Origin: a virus
IMG/VR virus record: IMGVR_UViG_3300028372_000231
Coordinates: 1-40,937 of that record
Length of the DNA: 40,937 nt
Direction: 5' to 3' (one strand)
How positions within the stretch are numbered: position 1 is the first letter of the stretch; each line of letters starts with the position of its first letter. The position numbers were made by a program, and so were the translations under genes. The notes under the pieces were generated by a model. It was not told where the DNA came from. It worked only from the letters and a program-made list of their open reading frames with translations, and ran no database searches. Of the stretch, positions 1 to 10,100 are shown one piece after another.

Positions 1-1
1 A

Positions 2-2386
2 GCTGAGGCTATCAATGAGACCAACATAAACATCAGGCAACTGCTCGATGATATTGGTCCGTACGCGTTCAGGTCTGGCGAGAGGGATCGCGATGGTCAA
101 ATGGCATTGCAAAATACGGCTGGCTCGTTCATGCAAGCCTTTAAGACCCTTGCGGATGTACTACCTGTCAAGAGGCAGACTGGCGGCTCAATTCCTGGCT
201 TCGGCGGGGGAGACAAGGTGCCAGCACTTCTGGAGATGGGAGAGTATGTAATCCCCAAGGAGATGGTGAAGAGGTACGGCGTTGGCTTCTTTGAAGCTAT
301 TCGCACCGGCCAACTAGATCCTTCAATGTTCCCAGGGTATGAAGAGGGTGGATTCCTTTCGTCGCTTCTGAATGGCGCGGCGTCTGGAAACATATCCTCT
401 GGAAGTTCAGTGATAGACTCTATCGCAACCATGGTTAACAGGTTGATCAATACTGCCGGGTTGAACCCTGGTGACTCGAAGGTCAAAGAGATGGCGGTCG
501 AAGCTGGTACCGTCACTATCCGTATTGATTCAGTCAAGGAGGCCCCTAAGGAGCTGAAGGATAAGGATAAGGATAAGGATAAGGATAAGGATAAGGAAGG
601 AGACCTTCTGTCCGCGACTGAGAAGATCCTGAAGGATCGCAGCCTTGTAAATGGCGGCGAAGAACAGCGCAAAATCCTGAAAAGGGTTGGTGAGGACATC
701 GCCAAGATGAAGGAGTTGGCCAATAGGAGCACCAACGTAAGAGAGCTTGGTGAGCGACTTCAGGAAAAGTTCCCATGGATTGGGAAGCTGAAGCAAGAGA
801 TCCAAGAAACCTTTGGGTCGCTTGGAAAACTCACCGATACTTTCTTTAGCGAGGTCTACTCCCCTAGGTTCATCGAGGAGAACACCAAGGTCTGGGAGAT
901 GTACGTCAAGCAACTCAGGGAGGTCGAGAAGCAGTATCAGGTGAACACTGATACAGCCATCGACGGTCTTAAGAAGAACTCCTCAAGTTACTACGCCTAC
1001 CTTAACCAGATTGAACAGGCTGAGAAGCAGCGTATCCAAGGTGTTCTGTCTGCTCAAAAGCAGTACCGAGACAGCCTTAAGAAGACCGAGGATGTCATCC
1101 GTGACCAGTTCAAGTCACTATGGGCTAGCATTAGCAAGCCTGAAGATGTAGAGAACGCGGTTGGTGCTTTTTCAGATGCGCTATTTGGAGAGTTTGGATC
1201 TAGCTTTGATAGCATGATCGGCCAGATAGCGCTGGAGTTTCCGTCTCTGTTTACAGACATCGACCCGATCAGTAACAACACCAAGGCGCTCCCGGGCGCC
1301 GACACCGGCACCAAGCGCCTCGCCGTGCTCGAGACCGATACCGGCGCCCTGGATCGCATCGCCGACGCCCTCACGGGTGGAAGTTCAGGCTCAGTCATGG
1401 AGATGCTTGGGCTTGGTAATCTTGAAAAGAGTGGCGGCTTTAAAGTTGCTAGCTCTGTCATGGACACCTTGGGTTCTGGTCTCATGGCGGCTGCTGGACC
1501 GATTATGGGGACTGTCACTGGTGGCATCTCCGAGATCGTAAATATGTCGCTCAATGAGGACAATGGTAAGAAGATGGTGGACTTCCTCGATAAGTTCATT
1601 GAGGAGATGCCTGAGAAGATTGAAGAGTTCTCACAAGCGTTTACCAGGAATTTGGACCGCGTGGTTACGGCCATTGCAGAGTCTCTTCCTGGTATCATGA
1701 AAACGCTTATGAAGGAGCTTCCAAAGATTCTCACCTCCATCGTTGACAATCTCGAAAGGGCTTTGCCCAAGATTGTTGACGCCTTTGTTGAAGCCCTACC
1801 GAAGCTGGTGGAGAGAATCGTACCGCTAATCGTTCGTATGTTTGTCATTATTATCAAGGAACTTCCCAAGATCATGCTTGGGGTTATCAAGTCGATCCCC
1901 TCACTTATCGGTGGCGTCTTCAAAGGTCTTTTCGGTGGCATCTTCCACGATGGTGGTGTCATTGGAGGGAAGGACGAAGAAGCACTCATCCTTGCTCAGA
2001 GAGGAGAAGGAGTCCTCTCTAGGAAAGGAATGCAAGCCCTTGGTGGTGAGGGAGTCCTGAACGCCTTGAACAGTGGAGCTTTCAACCTCGAAGATCTGGA
2101 CATGGTTAATCAAGTGCCAGTATTTCACGAGGGAGGAATCGTAGACAAGGCTTCGGCAGATGGTATCGACACCCGTCAAGATGTTTCGCGTGGACCTAAG
2201 AAGGGTTCGGGCGGTGATGGGACGACCGTCAACCAGACCTTCAACAATAACGTAACCGTACAGGGTGACGTGAGTGATAAGAACGTGAAGAAGCTCGCCC
2301 GAGAAATCAGGAAAGAGGTCACGAAAGGTCAGGCCAAGGATATCCAAGATCGCAAAGGGCATCTGTACCGAGTCATGAAGAAGTAG
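2..2386 (+). CDS. Tape measure protein, C-terminal part (5' end outside window)
   Basis: The reading frame is open from the first bases, so this is the 3' portion of a larger gene. It encodes the protein that sets tail length and is packed inside the tail tube. Near the start is a glycine-rich segment with DKVPALLEMGEYVIPKE, a motif often seen in tape measure C-termini; a related version (EEALILAQRGEGVLSRK) recurs near residue 650. A run of six Lys-Asp pairs follows at 557-592. The middle is predicted coiled coil. A stretch at about 1640-1930 has repeated LPKI-type amphipathic helices ending in a strongly hydrophobic segment, typical of the membrane-active end of tape measures. A GC-rich patch lies at 1285-1377. 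The giant tail genes downstream fit the usual tape measure-to-tip gene order. The assignment rests on composition, motifs and position. Confidence 0.85.
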   Translation, partial: AEAINETNINIRQLLDDIGPYAFRSGERDRDGQMALQNTAGSFMQAFKTLADVLPVKRQTGGSIPGFGGGDKVPALLEMGEYVIPKEMVKRYGVGFFEAIRTGQLDPSMFPGYEEGGFLSSLLNGAASGNISSGSSVIDSIATMVNRLINTAGLNPGDSKVKEMAVEAGTVTIRIDSVKEAPKELKDKDKDKDKDKDKEGDLLSATEKILKDRSLVNGGEEQRKILKRVGEDIAKMKELANRSTNVRELGERLQEKFPWIGKLKQEIQETFGSLGKLTDTFFSEVYSPRFIEENTKVWEMYVKQLREVEKQYQVNTDTAIDGLKKNSSSYYAYLNQIEQAEKQRIQGVLSAQKQYRDSLKKTEDVIRDQFKSLWASISKPEDVENAVGAFSDALFGEFGSSFDSMIGQIALEFPSLFTDIDPISNNTKALPGADTGTKRLAVLETDTGALDRIADALTGGSSGSVMEMLGLGNLEKSGGFKVASSVMDTLGSGLMAAAGPIMGTVTGGISEIVNMSLNEDNGKKMVDFLDKFIEEMPEKIEEFSQAFTRNLDRVVTAIAESLPGIMKTLMKELPKILTSIVDNLERALPKIVDAFVEALPKLVERIVPLIVRMFVIIIKELPKIMLGVIKSIPSLIGGVFKGLFGGIFHDGGVIGGKDEEALILAQRGEGVLSRKGMQALGGEGVLNALNSGAFNLEDLDMVNQVPVFHEGGIVDKASADGIDTRQDVSRGPKKGSGGDGTTVNQTFNNNVTVQGDVSDKNVKKLAREIRKEVTKGQAKDIQDRKGHLYRVMKK
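557..597 (+). repeat. Hexanucleotide tandem repeat AAGGAT x6
   Basis: Six perfect AAGGAT units plus a partial one encode alternating Lys-Asp inside the tape measure gene. The unit is two codons long, so unit gain or loss keeps the frame and would change the length of a charged linker. Confidence 0.9.
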
Positions 2387-2401
2387 TCAGTCACTAGGTA
2401 G

Positions 2402-2425
2402 CCCCGCTGGTTTATTCCAGCGGGG
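2402..2425 (+). terminator. Strong hairpin after the tape measure gene, probable terminator
   Basis: A perfect 9-bp stem (CCCCGCTGG with CCAGCGGGG) closes a 6-nt loop 15 nt after the tape measure stop codon. No T-run follows, so it is not a classic intrinsic terminator. It could attenuate transcription or protect the 3' end of the upstream message. It abuts the TGAACCTAGGTTCA palindrome. Confidence 0.55.
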
Positions 2426-2439
2426 TGAACCTAGGTTCA
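2426..2439. promoter_or_regulatory. Palindrome TGAACCTAGGTTCA before tail gene
   Basis: Perfect 14-bp palindrome between the hairpin and the next gene, 14 nt before the preferred start. It is one of 15 invariant-arm copies in the window. Operator or RNA-hairpin function is inferred from repetition and placement. Confidence 0.6.
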
Positions 2440-2452
2440 AATGGAGATGAAA

Positions 2453-5400
2453 ATGAAAGTAGACAGTAAGAGATTTCCAAAGACGAATATCGTTCCAGGG
2501 CAGGGTAGCTTGGTCGAGGTTGCCTCCCAGTCTATCGTTGATGATAGCTGGGATACGTTGTTTCTGGACGATGGGCCAGCTAACATCTTCACCTCTTCTA
2601 ATGTTATTGGAGGAGTGACAGTTGTAGAGGACCGGAAGTTCGAGACCCTTTACGGCACCGCTTCGGGGGTTGTGTGGGGAGCACCTGTCAGTGTAGATAT
2701 TATCAATGACCGGATCGAGATGCGTAGCAGTATGCATATCAACGCCGGTCCAAGTGGTGACTTTTACGACAATGTGAATCGCTTGACCTTCAATGATAAC
2801 ACTGATGCGCTTTACGCCTTCAGGGTTCTGTATGAGAGAGTAGATGGATTCTCTCGTTCGAGGATCAGGGTCGAGGAGTATGGTCAGAATACATTTTTGG
2901 ACATCCCGAAAACTGAATGGATTGAGTTCTCGGTTGTCTTCGCTGGCGACCTGACGTTCCACATCGGGTACAGGGTCAACAGGGAAGACCGCTTCACCTA
3001 TGTTACCACCAGTCAACTTCCATCCACTTATACAGCCAACCCCGGTACTGTAAACGAAGAGATTCAGAACAGAACAACACTGACTGGTATAAACCTAGAC
3101 TTCGAAAGTAGTACGGGTACGACCTTTACTGTCGGCGCAGCCGAGTTCAACCCGGTGCTAGAGGGCGTAAGGTGTAAGACATTCCACGAGCTTCCTGAAT
3201 GCATCACCAAGGTTGAGGATGGGGCTGTCTACTATGTGCCTCATGCTTATCCCGGTGAGTTCAATATTGTTCTGAACGGCATTGGCTCGCACTTAGGCTT
3301 GTCAGACCAGGGTGTCTTGGAGTGTCTCGACTATTCCACTTTGGATGACTCGATTAAGTTCGTGACATCTCCGGTGTCTAACCTGTACGATGACGCCAAC
3401 TCGCAACTACTGTGCCGACAGTTCGCCAGGGAAGGCCCCGGCAACCGTGGTAATATGATTGCGAACATGCAGTGCTTCTGTGATGGCAGCGCTCAAGACG
3501 GCGGCACAACTAGTGTGGTGACCACGGAAGGTGGAAGCATTGGTGTCAATGTGGGCAGGGGTCACCACCCCCGGTTTATGCTTGAGAACGATGGGGCGCT
3601 GTACGGAGAGAACTTCGACATGCAGCGAATCCATGATGACACATCATTAGCAGCTGGAGATGACATCCTGAGACTGCGGTCTACCAAATTGAGTGACCAA
3701 AGTAGAGTCTACTTCGGTGTTCAAGGTGTGGCCAAGGGTGTGGACGAACAAGTCCTGATGGAGTTCGAGTTTGAAGACCCGACCTCTGGAGGCTGGACAG
3801 GTGGACAGTGGAAGATTACAGGGGTGGACAATACAACGGACATAAGTAGCGCCAACCCAGTCACCGCCGGACCCGGCCAAGTATCTTTGAAGCCGGGTGT
3901 CTACGAGTACACCGTGGAGAATGCTGACGGAGGGGTCTTCGTTGGAGCGCTCGTAGACGGGAACTGTCTAGGGAGGTTCACACTTGACGACCGATTCATT
4001 GGAGGTTGGGGGTACGGCGCAGACGACGTTGAACCTGAGTTCAAAATTAGATTTGAGGTGAAGCAGAATCAGGGTGACCTGATTACCTACGTGTTTGACA
4101 AATGTGCTGGCCAGATGTCCAAGTATGAGACCGCCACTGGTGACGTATCCCTCGTCACAGGCAGTGTGAGCGCCGTAGAGACGGTTGATGGCAATGTAGC
4201 GGTGTTCTACCAGGGTCTTACGGACGGTGACGTCTACGGCTCTCGTAGCCGTGTTATAAAGTACAAGATTCTTGACGTTGATACAGGCGTGTTCTCTCAG
4301 GCTTATTCAGTGAACCTTCCGGAGAGTCTAAACTTCTGGTTACCCGGCGACTGGTACACCCATGCTTTTGACGTTGTACAGACAGATGATGGTCTGGACT
4401 TTATACTTTCAGTAGAGACAGACGAGAGAGGTTTCGACCGACTGCTTCCAGACGGGTCCACCACTGAAGAATGGGCCAGATACATGCCCTTCCTCAAGGG
4501 TGGGTTCTTCGTTGTGTCAGTTGACAAGGGTATTGAGTCGGGTGGGTTCGACGCAACCGATCCTGATAGTGTCACCCAAGTCCCACTTGAGAGTGTGGAC
4601 AACATGCACACAGGTGAGCTTGAGTCTGACACGTTGTTCAGTGCTTCTGGCAGGTTGAATAGCGCAGCACCAGGATTCATTGATGCTGGCTTTGACATTG
4701 AGAGGGGTGAGACTGTTCTATCTGTCCTTAGCCACTTGAGGCGTGCACCAATGGTGGTCGCCGGAAAGGGCGCCAGATGGAATGAGGTGGCTTTCCCGTA
4801 TCACTTCGATCTCAAGGGTGCATACCGCCACGGATTTACGGAGACTCAGGGAGAACCGGGGACACTGGTTCAGACCGGCGAAGGCTCACCTACCAGTGCT
4901 GCTAGGTATACAGGCATCACTTCTCTTTCTGCTTCTTACGGCTCTGACGGGATGGTCTATTCCATTGCGACATGCGGCAGAAGCTATAAGGATAGTTTCC
5001 ATGCGTCGAGGGATTGCGAGATTGGAGTCATTGACCCTGAAATCAGTGTGGACTCCTTCATCTATCTGGATGGGAACTTGGTTCCTGCTGACTCTGCTAC
5101 GCAATACCGGTTTGAGACCCTGCCATTCCTCTGCTCCTACGAGGCGCCCGATGGTAGTAGTATCACGCCCATTTCTGCTTCTATCAAACGGGATGACCAC
5201 TATCTTGTAGCCTCGTTTGGGATTGGGACATCCGGCCAGCCGATTATATATCAGAGTGGCCATCAGGATACGTTCCCTTTCGGCTTCCCCTTGGAGGAAG
5301 TCTTACTCAAGGAGGCCGATAGTGCTAGTGGGTTCACCAGCCCTTTCACCATCTCGTCTAACGTGGAGTACAGTCCTGAAGGGTATCAGATGCCAACAGG

Positions 5401-7177
5401 TCTGGCAGGTGGGTCCACTGACTTGCCGTCCAGTATTGCTCGACAGTTTGAACCCGAGACCGATTACAACGACATGGCTCACAAGGGTTACAGGGCTTCG
5501 GCTGTTGTAGAAGCTAGCGGTGTCCTGACCGAGCCTTACCTGATTTCCGTAGAGGCGACCACTGACGAAGGTTCTGGCCTCACTGTAAATGCGTTCATCG
5601 AGTACGACGGCTCTGGCGCTGTCTGTAGAGTCATAGAGCCAGGGGGCATATCAGACGGAACAGTGATTGGCTCTTTCGCCAATGTAGGCACAGGGGTTCA
5701 AGAATACAGCATCTTGGTTCAAGCTCATGATATAGCAGACGGACACCAACGTGCTAAAGTGATGTTCGTGAGGAAGACCGGTTCGTTCATGTCTGCTAAC
5801 GGATATGACTACCGTGTTGAGTCAGAAGTTGTTGAGGGTGTTGTTCTTGGGGATATAGGGCCACCTGAGAAACCGGGAAGTATCGAGATATCTTCAGGTG
5901 AGAATACCAATGCTGGGACGGCTGAGAGGCTGGTTGTTAAGCAGTTTGGTTGGTCTCCATTATCTCATAGCGGGTACACTCAATCTGATTCTATCCTATC
6001 CCCAGACGGGACAACCATTGTCCAGGGTCGAGATAACGAACACTACCACCCCGGTGACAGATGGAGGCGGTTCGACGACTCTAATCTGTTCGGCTCGGTT
6101 GGGAATCCCTATTATGGCTACAGGATGGCCAGTGTAGAGAGGGAGAACAGGTCGTTCACCTATCATTGGCCAAATGGATTCAGGTTCGACTTCTCTAAGC
6201 GTTACGCTCGTAAAAGAGACCTGTGGTTCTTAGACAGACGGAAGGTGACAAACGTTGGTGACCTAGACATGGGGAAGATCCATGGAATGTACACCACTAT
6301 GTCTGACACTGAGGATGTATTGATTTGGGCGGATGCTCAAGATTCAGACCTGGGGAAGTTCGACGTTGACACATTCATCGTTACGGGTTGCAACATACCG
6401 GAGGTGGATATCATCGTCAAAGACGCAATCGGAGACCCCTGGACTACAATTGGCAAGATCGACCTTCGTAAGTACGACTTCAAGAGGGGTGAATTACAGT
6501 ACACCAGTCGGAACAACAAGGGTGTTATCCATATTGATTCGGCTGATATTGATGAAGGTAGGTTCCAAGAGTTTCAGCACTACCATTATTTCGATGGTTA
6601 CCGTGCCGCAAAGGTAGGTCGCTCAAGTGGTCCGCGCATCTGGCTGGAGGAAGCTGTGGGCATGGGGGATGGTCCACAGGTGCCAACCTATGTCTTCGCC
6701 GACAGGTCTGCTGAAGTTTTAGATTCTGTGGTCTCCCATCGTTTCATCGGTATAAGGTTGAAAGCCTTTGATACTTATGAGGGTTTCTTCAAGCTTCATG
6801 CGTTTGACTTTGGTAGGGTTCGCGAGATCCCATTGCTCTATAACTACGACCGAGGCTCTGGGATGTCTTACTTGGCGGAGTCGGATCCTCATTTTGTTTT
6901 CGATGAGCAACCCTACTCTAAGCCTAGCAGTCGCCTTCAGCGAGAGTTTGAACTTGAGTTCAGTCTTTTTGAAGCTGACATGCTTGCGCGTGTGAAAACT
7001 ACTGCTGCTGATCTATCCCTCAACAGGAAGCCTATCTGGGTTCTCGAAGATAACAAGAGCTACAAGGAAAAGGTGCACCTGTGCTTTGTGAGTGGTGATG
7101 TCGAATGGACACCGCTCGTAGATGAAGATGGCGATTCGTATTACAAGTTGAGTTTTAATCTTAGGAGTTCTGAATGA
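2453..7177 (+). CDS. Giant tail tip / receptor-binding region protein
   Basis: About 1574 residues. Three in-frame ATGs stand at 2441, 2447 and 2453; the last has GGAG 6 nt upstream and is preferred. No single known family is recognised. The sequence is acidic, rich in Gly, Asp, Ser and Thr and beta-strand-like, with no membrane segment. Residues about 80-235 and 1020-1110 resemble jelly-roll carbohydrate-binding or laminin-G-like folds. The C-terminal ~150 residues are more compact and probably dock onto the tail. Position directly after the tape measure and overlap with the next giant gene (ATGA at 7174) place it in the tail-tip complex. Likely role: a structural or adhesin component contacting the host surface. 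The structural class is fairly secure; the exact role is inferred. Confidence 0.65.
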   Translation: MKVDSKRFPKTNIVPGQGSLVEVASQSIVDDSWDTLFLDDGPANIFTSSNVIGGVTVVEDRKFETLYGTASGVVWGAPVSVDIINDRIEMRSSMHINAGPSGDFYDNVNRLTFNDNTDALYAFRVLYERVDGFSRSRIRVEEYGQNTFLDIPKTEWIEFSVVFAGDLTFHIGYRVNREDRFTYVTTSQLPSTYTANPGTVNEEIQNRTTLTGINLDFESSTGTTFTVGAAEFNPVLEGVRCKTFHELPECITKVEDGAVYYVPHAYPGEFNIVLNGIGSHLGLSDQGVLECLDYSTLDDSIKFVTSPVSNLYDDANSQLLCRQFAREGPGNRGNMIANMQCFCDGSAQDGGTTSVVTTEGGSIGVNVGRGHHPRFMLENDGALYGENFDMQRIHDDTSLAAGDDILRLRSTKLSDQSRVYFGVQGVAKGVDEQVLMEFEFEDPTSGGWTGGQWKITGVDNTTDISSANPVTAGPGQVSLKPGVYEYTVENADGGVFVGALVDGNCLGRFTLDDRFIGGWGYGADDVEPEFKIRFEVKQNQGDLITYVFDKCAGQMSKYETATGDVSLVTGSVSAVETVDGNVAVFYQGLTDGDVYGSRSRVIKYKILDVDTGVFSQAYSVNLPESLNFWLPGDWYTHAFDVVQTDDGLDFILSVETDERGFDRLLPDGSTTEEWARYMPFLKGGFFVVSVDKGIESGGFDATDPDSVTQVPLESVDNMHTGELESDTLFSASGRLNSAAPGFIDAGFDIERGETVLSVLSHLRRAPMVVAGKGARWNEVAFPYHFDLKGAYRHGFTETQGEPGTLVQTGEGSPTSAARYTGITSLSASYGSDGMVYSIATCGRSYKDSFHASRDCEIGVIDPEISVDSFIYLDGNLVPADSATQYRFETLPFLCSYEAPDGSSITPISASIKRDDHYLVASFGIGTSGQPIIYQSGHQDTFPFGFPLEEVLLKEADSASGFTSPFTISSNVEYSPEGYQMPTGLAGGSTDLPSSIARQFEPETDYNDMAHKGYRASAVVEASGVLTEPYLISVEATTDEGSGLTVNAFIEYDGSGAVCRVIEPGGISDGTVIGSFANVGTGVQEYSILVQAHDIADGHQRAKVMFVRKTGSFMSANGYDYRVESEVVEGVVLGDIGPPEKPGSIEISSGENTNAGTAERLVVKQFGWSPLSHSGYTQSDSILSPDGTTIVQGRDNEHYHPGDRWRRFDDSNLFGSVGNPYYGYRMASVERENRSFTYHWPNGFRFDFSKRYARKRDLWFLDRRKVTNVGDLDMGKIHGMYTTMSDTEDVLIWADAQDSDLGKFDVDTFIVTGCNIPEVDIIVKDAIGDPWTTIGKIDLRKYDFKRGELQYTSRNNKGVIHIDSADIDEGRFQEFQHYHYFDGYRAAKVGRSSGPRIWLEEAVGMGDGPQVPTYVFADRSAEVLDSVVSHRFIGIRLKAFDTYEGFFKLHAFDFGRVREIPLLYNYDRGSGMSYLAESDPHFVFDEQPYSKPSSRLQREFELEFSLFEADMLARVKTTAADLSLNRKPIWVLEDNKSYKEKVHLCFVSGDVEWTPLVDEDGDSYYKLSFNLRSSE
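4030..4043. repeat. In-gene palindrome copy TGAACCTGAGTTCA
   Basis: Copy of the TGAACYTRRGTTCA family inside the first giant tail gene. It is read in frame as part of V-E-P-E-F-K. Confidence 0.55.
6949..6962. repeat. In-gene palindrome copy TGAACTTGAGTTCA
   Basis: Family copy near the 3' end of the first giant tail gene, read in frame as F-E-L-E-F-S. Confidence 0.55.
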
Positions 7178-10100
7178 TTAGGTACACGTTCAACTATCCC
7201 ATCGAAACCAAGTTGGTGAATGAGGAGGGTTCTTTCGAGGGGCCTCGTTCATTAGACCCACCGGCTGGGATCGATTACGAGGCAAGAGTGGCCAGGGTTG
7301 GCAGCGAGCTTGTCAACGCCTCTCAAGTTAGGCTGTCGCATAAGGACGACTTTGTGAGCGGTGTTCACAGGGTTCGACAGAATCCAACACTGGAGGGGTT
7401 ATTCCCAAGGGCGTTCTCGGAACCGTTCCACCTTGAGTACGCTTACGATACCGGCCCGCTGATTGGGCAAAGTGAGAAAGGTGTTCAGGACTTCCACCCC
7501 TTCGTGGTCAATGCCTTTGAAGGGTCGGACCTGTACTCCAAGAATCTCAAAAACATGAGGGTTACTGAGTACGAAGGCTCTGTCTACATGGTGGGGGAGA
7601 TTGCAGACCCCATGATGCGGGTCCACTTGTACAAGATGGATTCTGACACCCTGGAGTTTAATCTGGTCAAGGTGTTTGACGAGGTTGTTGTTGACGATAG
7701 CACTAGCAATCAGGAAGAGGGTTCCCCTGACCTGTGTGTCCACGACGGGGCGCTGTACGTTGCTTACAGGTCTGCTGACAGGGGAGGGGACTCAAGTTCG
7801 ATTGCGGTCTGGAACTCTGAAGACTTGGTTGACTGGCGACACGATGTCTTCCCTGTGGAGAATACCTTTGGTGCTCTTTTCACCGATTTCCGTTTGAGGA
7901 TGGCGTCGGGACTGGACTCCCTGTGTATCGTCTTCTACGCCACTCGCCAAGTGTATAACCAGTGTGCCATACTTATACAGTTGCGGGACATGAGGTCGAT
8001 GATCTCAACCGATGGGGGAGGGGAGTTCAGATTTAGCCACGATAGCTACTCCTCGTTCAATCGTTCTACGGGCACATCCGAATATACCGAAGCCATAAGA
8101 CACAATGCCCTGTACAACTATTTCATCCCTAGCAACAAGAGGCCGTCTGCACCTGAAGAATACTTCTGCTCAGTTAATTTTGACCTGTATTTTGACGAGG
8201 CGATGGCTAGCTTCGTGGTGGTCAAGGGTGGAGATCCAGATGGGATGCAGGATGGAGCAGGGGACAATAACACAACTTACTTGATGGCTATCAAGACGGT
8301 TGATGGTAGCTTCCTAGACTGGGAACCATGTCTGAATATGAAGACTGATGATATGGTTGCTAGGAGCGACTGGTCTGACGACCGGGACTCCCCTTCTAGG
8401 GAGGTCACGGATGTGTGCGTCGTGCCGGGTGAGACAGTCAGTGACATCTTTGTCACCATGGGTGATGGGCGTCAGGTTGCACACGCCGAGTTCTCATTCG
8501 TAGGTCGCAACCTATTCAAACCGGGTACAACCCGAACTAAGCCTTTTGCGTATGGAAAGAAGTCTCACCCTGAGTATGTCTTTGTGTCCACCTACATGGA
8601 TTCAAGGGCGGCTGGACTGGTGACCACAGGTAACCCAAGTTGGGCGTACGAGTCGGGCCTGACGAATAGTGTAAGCAACCCGTACGCCTACGCTTCTTCT
8701 TGCAGGTGGCGAAACCAGATTGTGACCATTGTGGATATAGATGGCAACAGCGCCAACCCTGACTCCAACTCCAGAAGGTTTATGTCTTTGAAGGCACCAA
8801 TGGGCGCCGTCACGGAACTCTATCAGTACCAGTATGGTTACTGCAGGTACTATGACGGGCTTGAAGACTGGGGATGGGGGTCTCAGGTATTAGGCAGCGG
8901 TTCAACGGGTCGGACGGAGTTCAATGGTGATATCTACAATGTATGCACCATCAATGCCACCAATGATGAAGCCTACTACAACAGCGGGAGCTTCTTTGAG
9001 AAGCTGGGGTCTGACAACCACTTCAAACTGAAGTTCCAATTCCTTTCTGAAGCGTTGCCAGTGGGTACCGGTTCGATTCACTTTCTTGAGGTTTCTCTAC
9101 CGGGCACCGAGGACGCCTACCTACAGTTGAGGCTCTATCAAGATGGAACGGTCTCACTTATTGATGAGTATGGTTCCATTGTTCAAGATGTAGCACAGAC
9201 AACAATCGGGACTCCTCACGAGCTACTGCTTTGCTACCACTTGCCAGTCGGCGGCACCGAGAGCGAACTTGTGGCCTGGAACCGTGCTGTTGGTGAACGA
9301 GACTGGGCGAGTCACACAGTGGTCCCCTATTCTGGTGTATTCAGAGATCGGGGCTATTATCCCGCTCTCACTGGCGAACCAAGAATTAAGCTTGGGGTGT
9401 TTAACTATGGTGGCTTTGGTGATAACGGTCCTATCAGGTTTGGAGTTGGGGACGTTCACGCAAGCACACTTGATGAGTCTTTTGAACCTGGGTTCACAAG
9501 TGTTATCGGCACGACTCGAAGGGGTAGCTCTGAGGGGATTCGTCGATACGGGACAGCTAGCACAGCCGATCCGCTTCAGGTTTACAGCAATAGAATAAGG
9601 CTTCACGATGGGTCGATCATCGAGATTGATGGGGGTCGACTCGATGAGGAAGCTGAGGACGTGTTCAGGTACGGGCACAGTTTAACCAGGAACAGTGCAA
9701 GGAATCTGGTCAACGGCATGGCTGATTCTGTTTACGACTTTACACCGGTTTGGGACTCCAGTCAGGGATACATAGACTTCATCTTCGAGAATGTGGAGAT
9801 GGGGATTTTTGACATGGTGAGTCTGGTGAATATCAGTGGTGTCTACGACTTCACTTTGTTTTGTGGGGAGTACGATCCTGTTACGGGAGGGTTCACCACT
9901 GGGTCTCAGGAAGAGTACAGCATACCCTATCTGGACCTCAATCACGTCTCAACAATCGGTAGAACTGTTGTAGTGGAGGAGACCTTCGATTCGAGTATCC
10001 TCAAGGGGAACTCGGTTATCGCTGTTGACCCTTCCACTTCGCCTGTGACACCGGTGTACCACTATCTTGTGGTCGATAACTATGATGGGATTTTAGAGTT

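Noticed and set aside
97-2362. Long antisense ORFs over the tape measure gene
   Set aside because: They mirror the coding frame of a gene with clear family motifs, have no ribosome binding sites and run against a uniformly + strand array.
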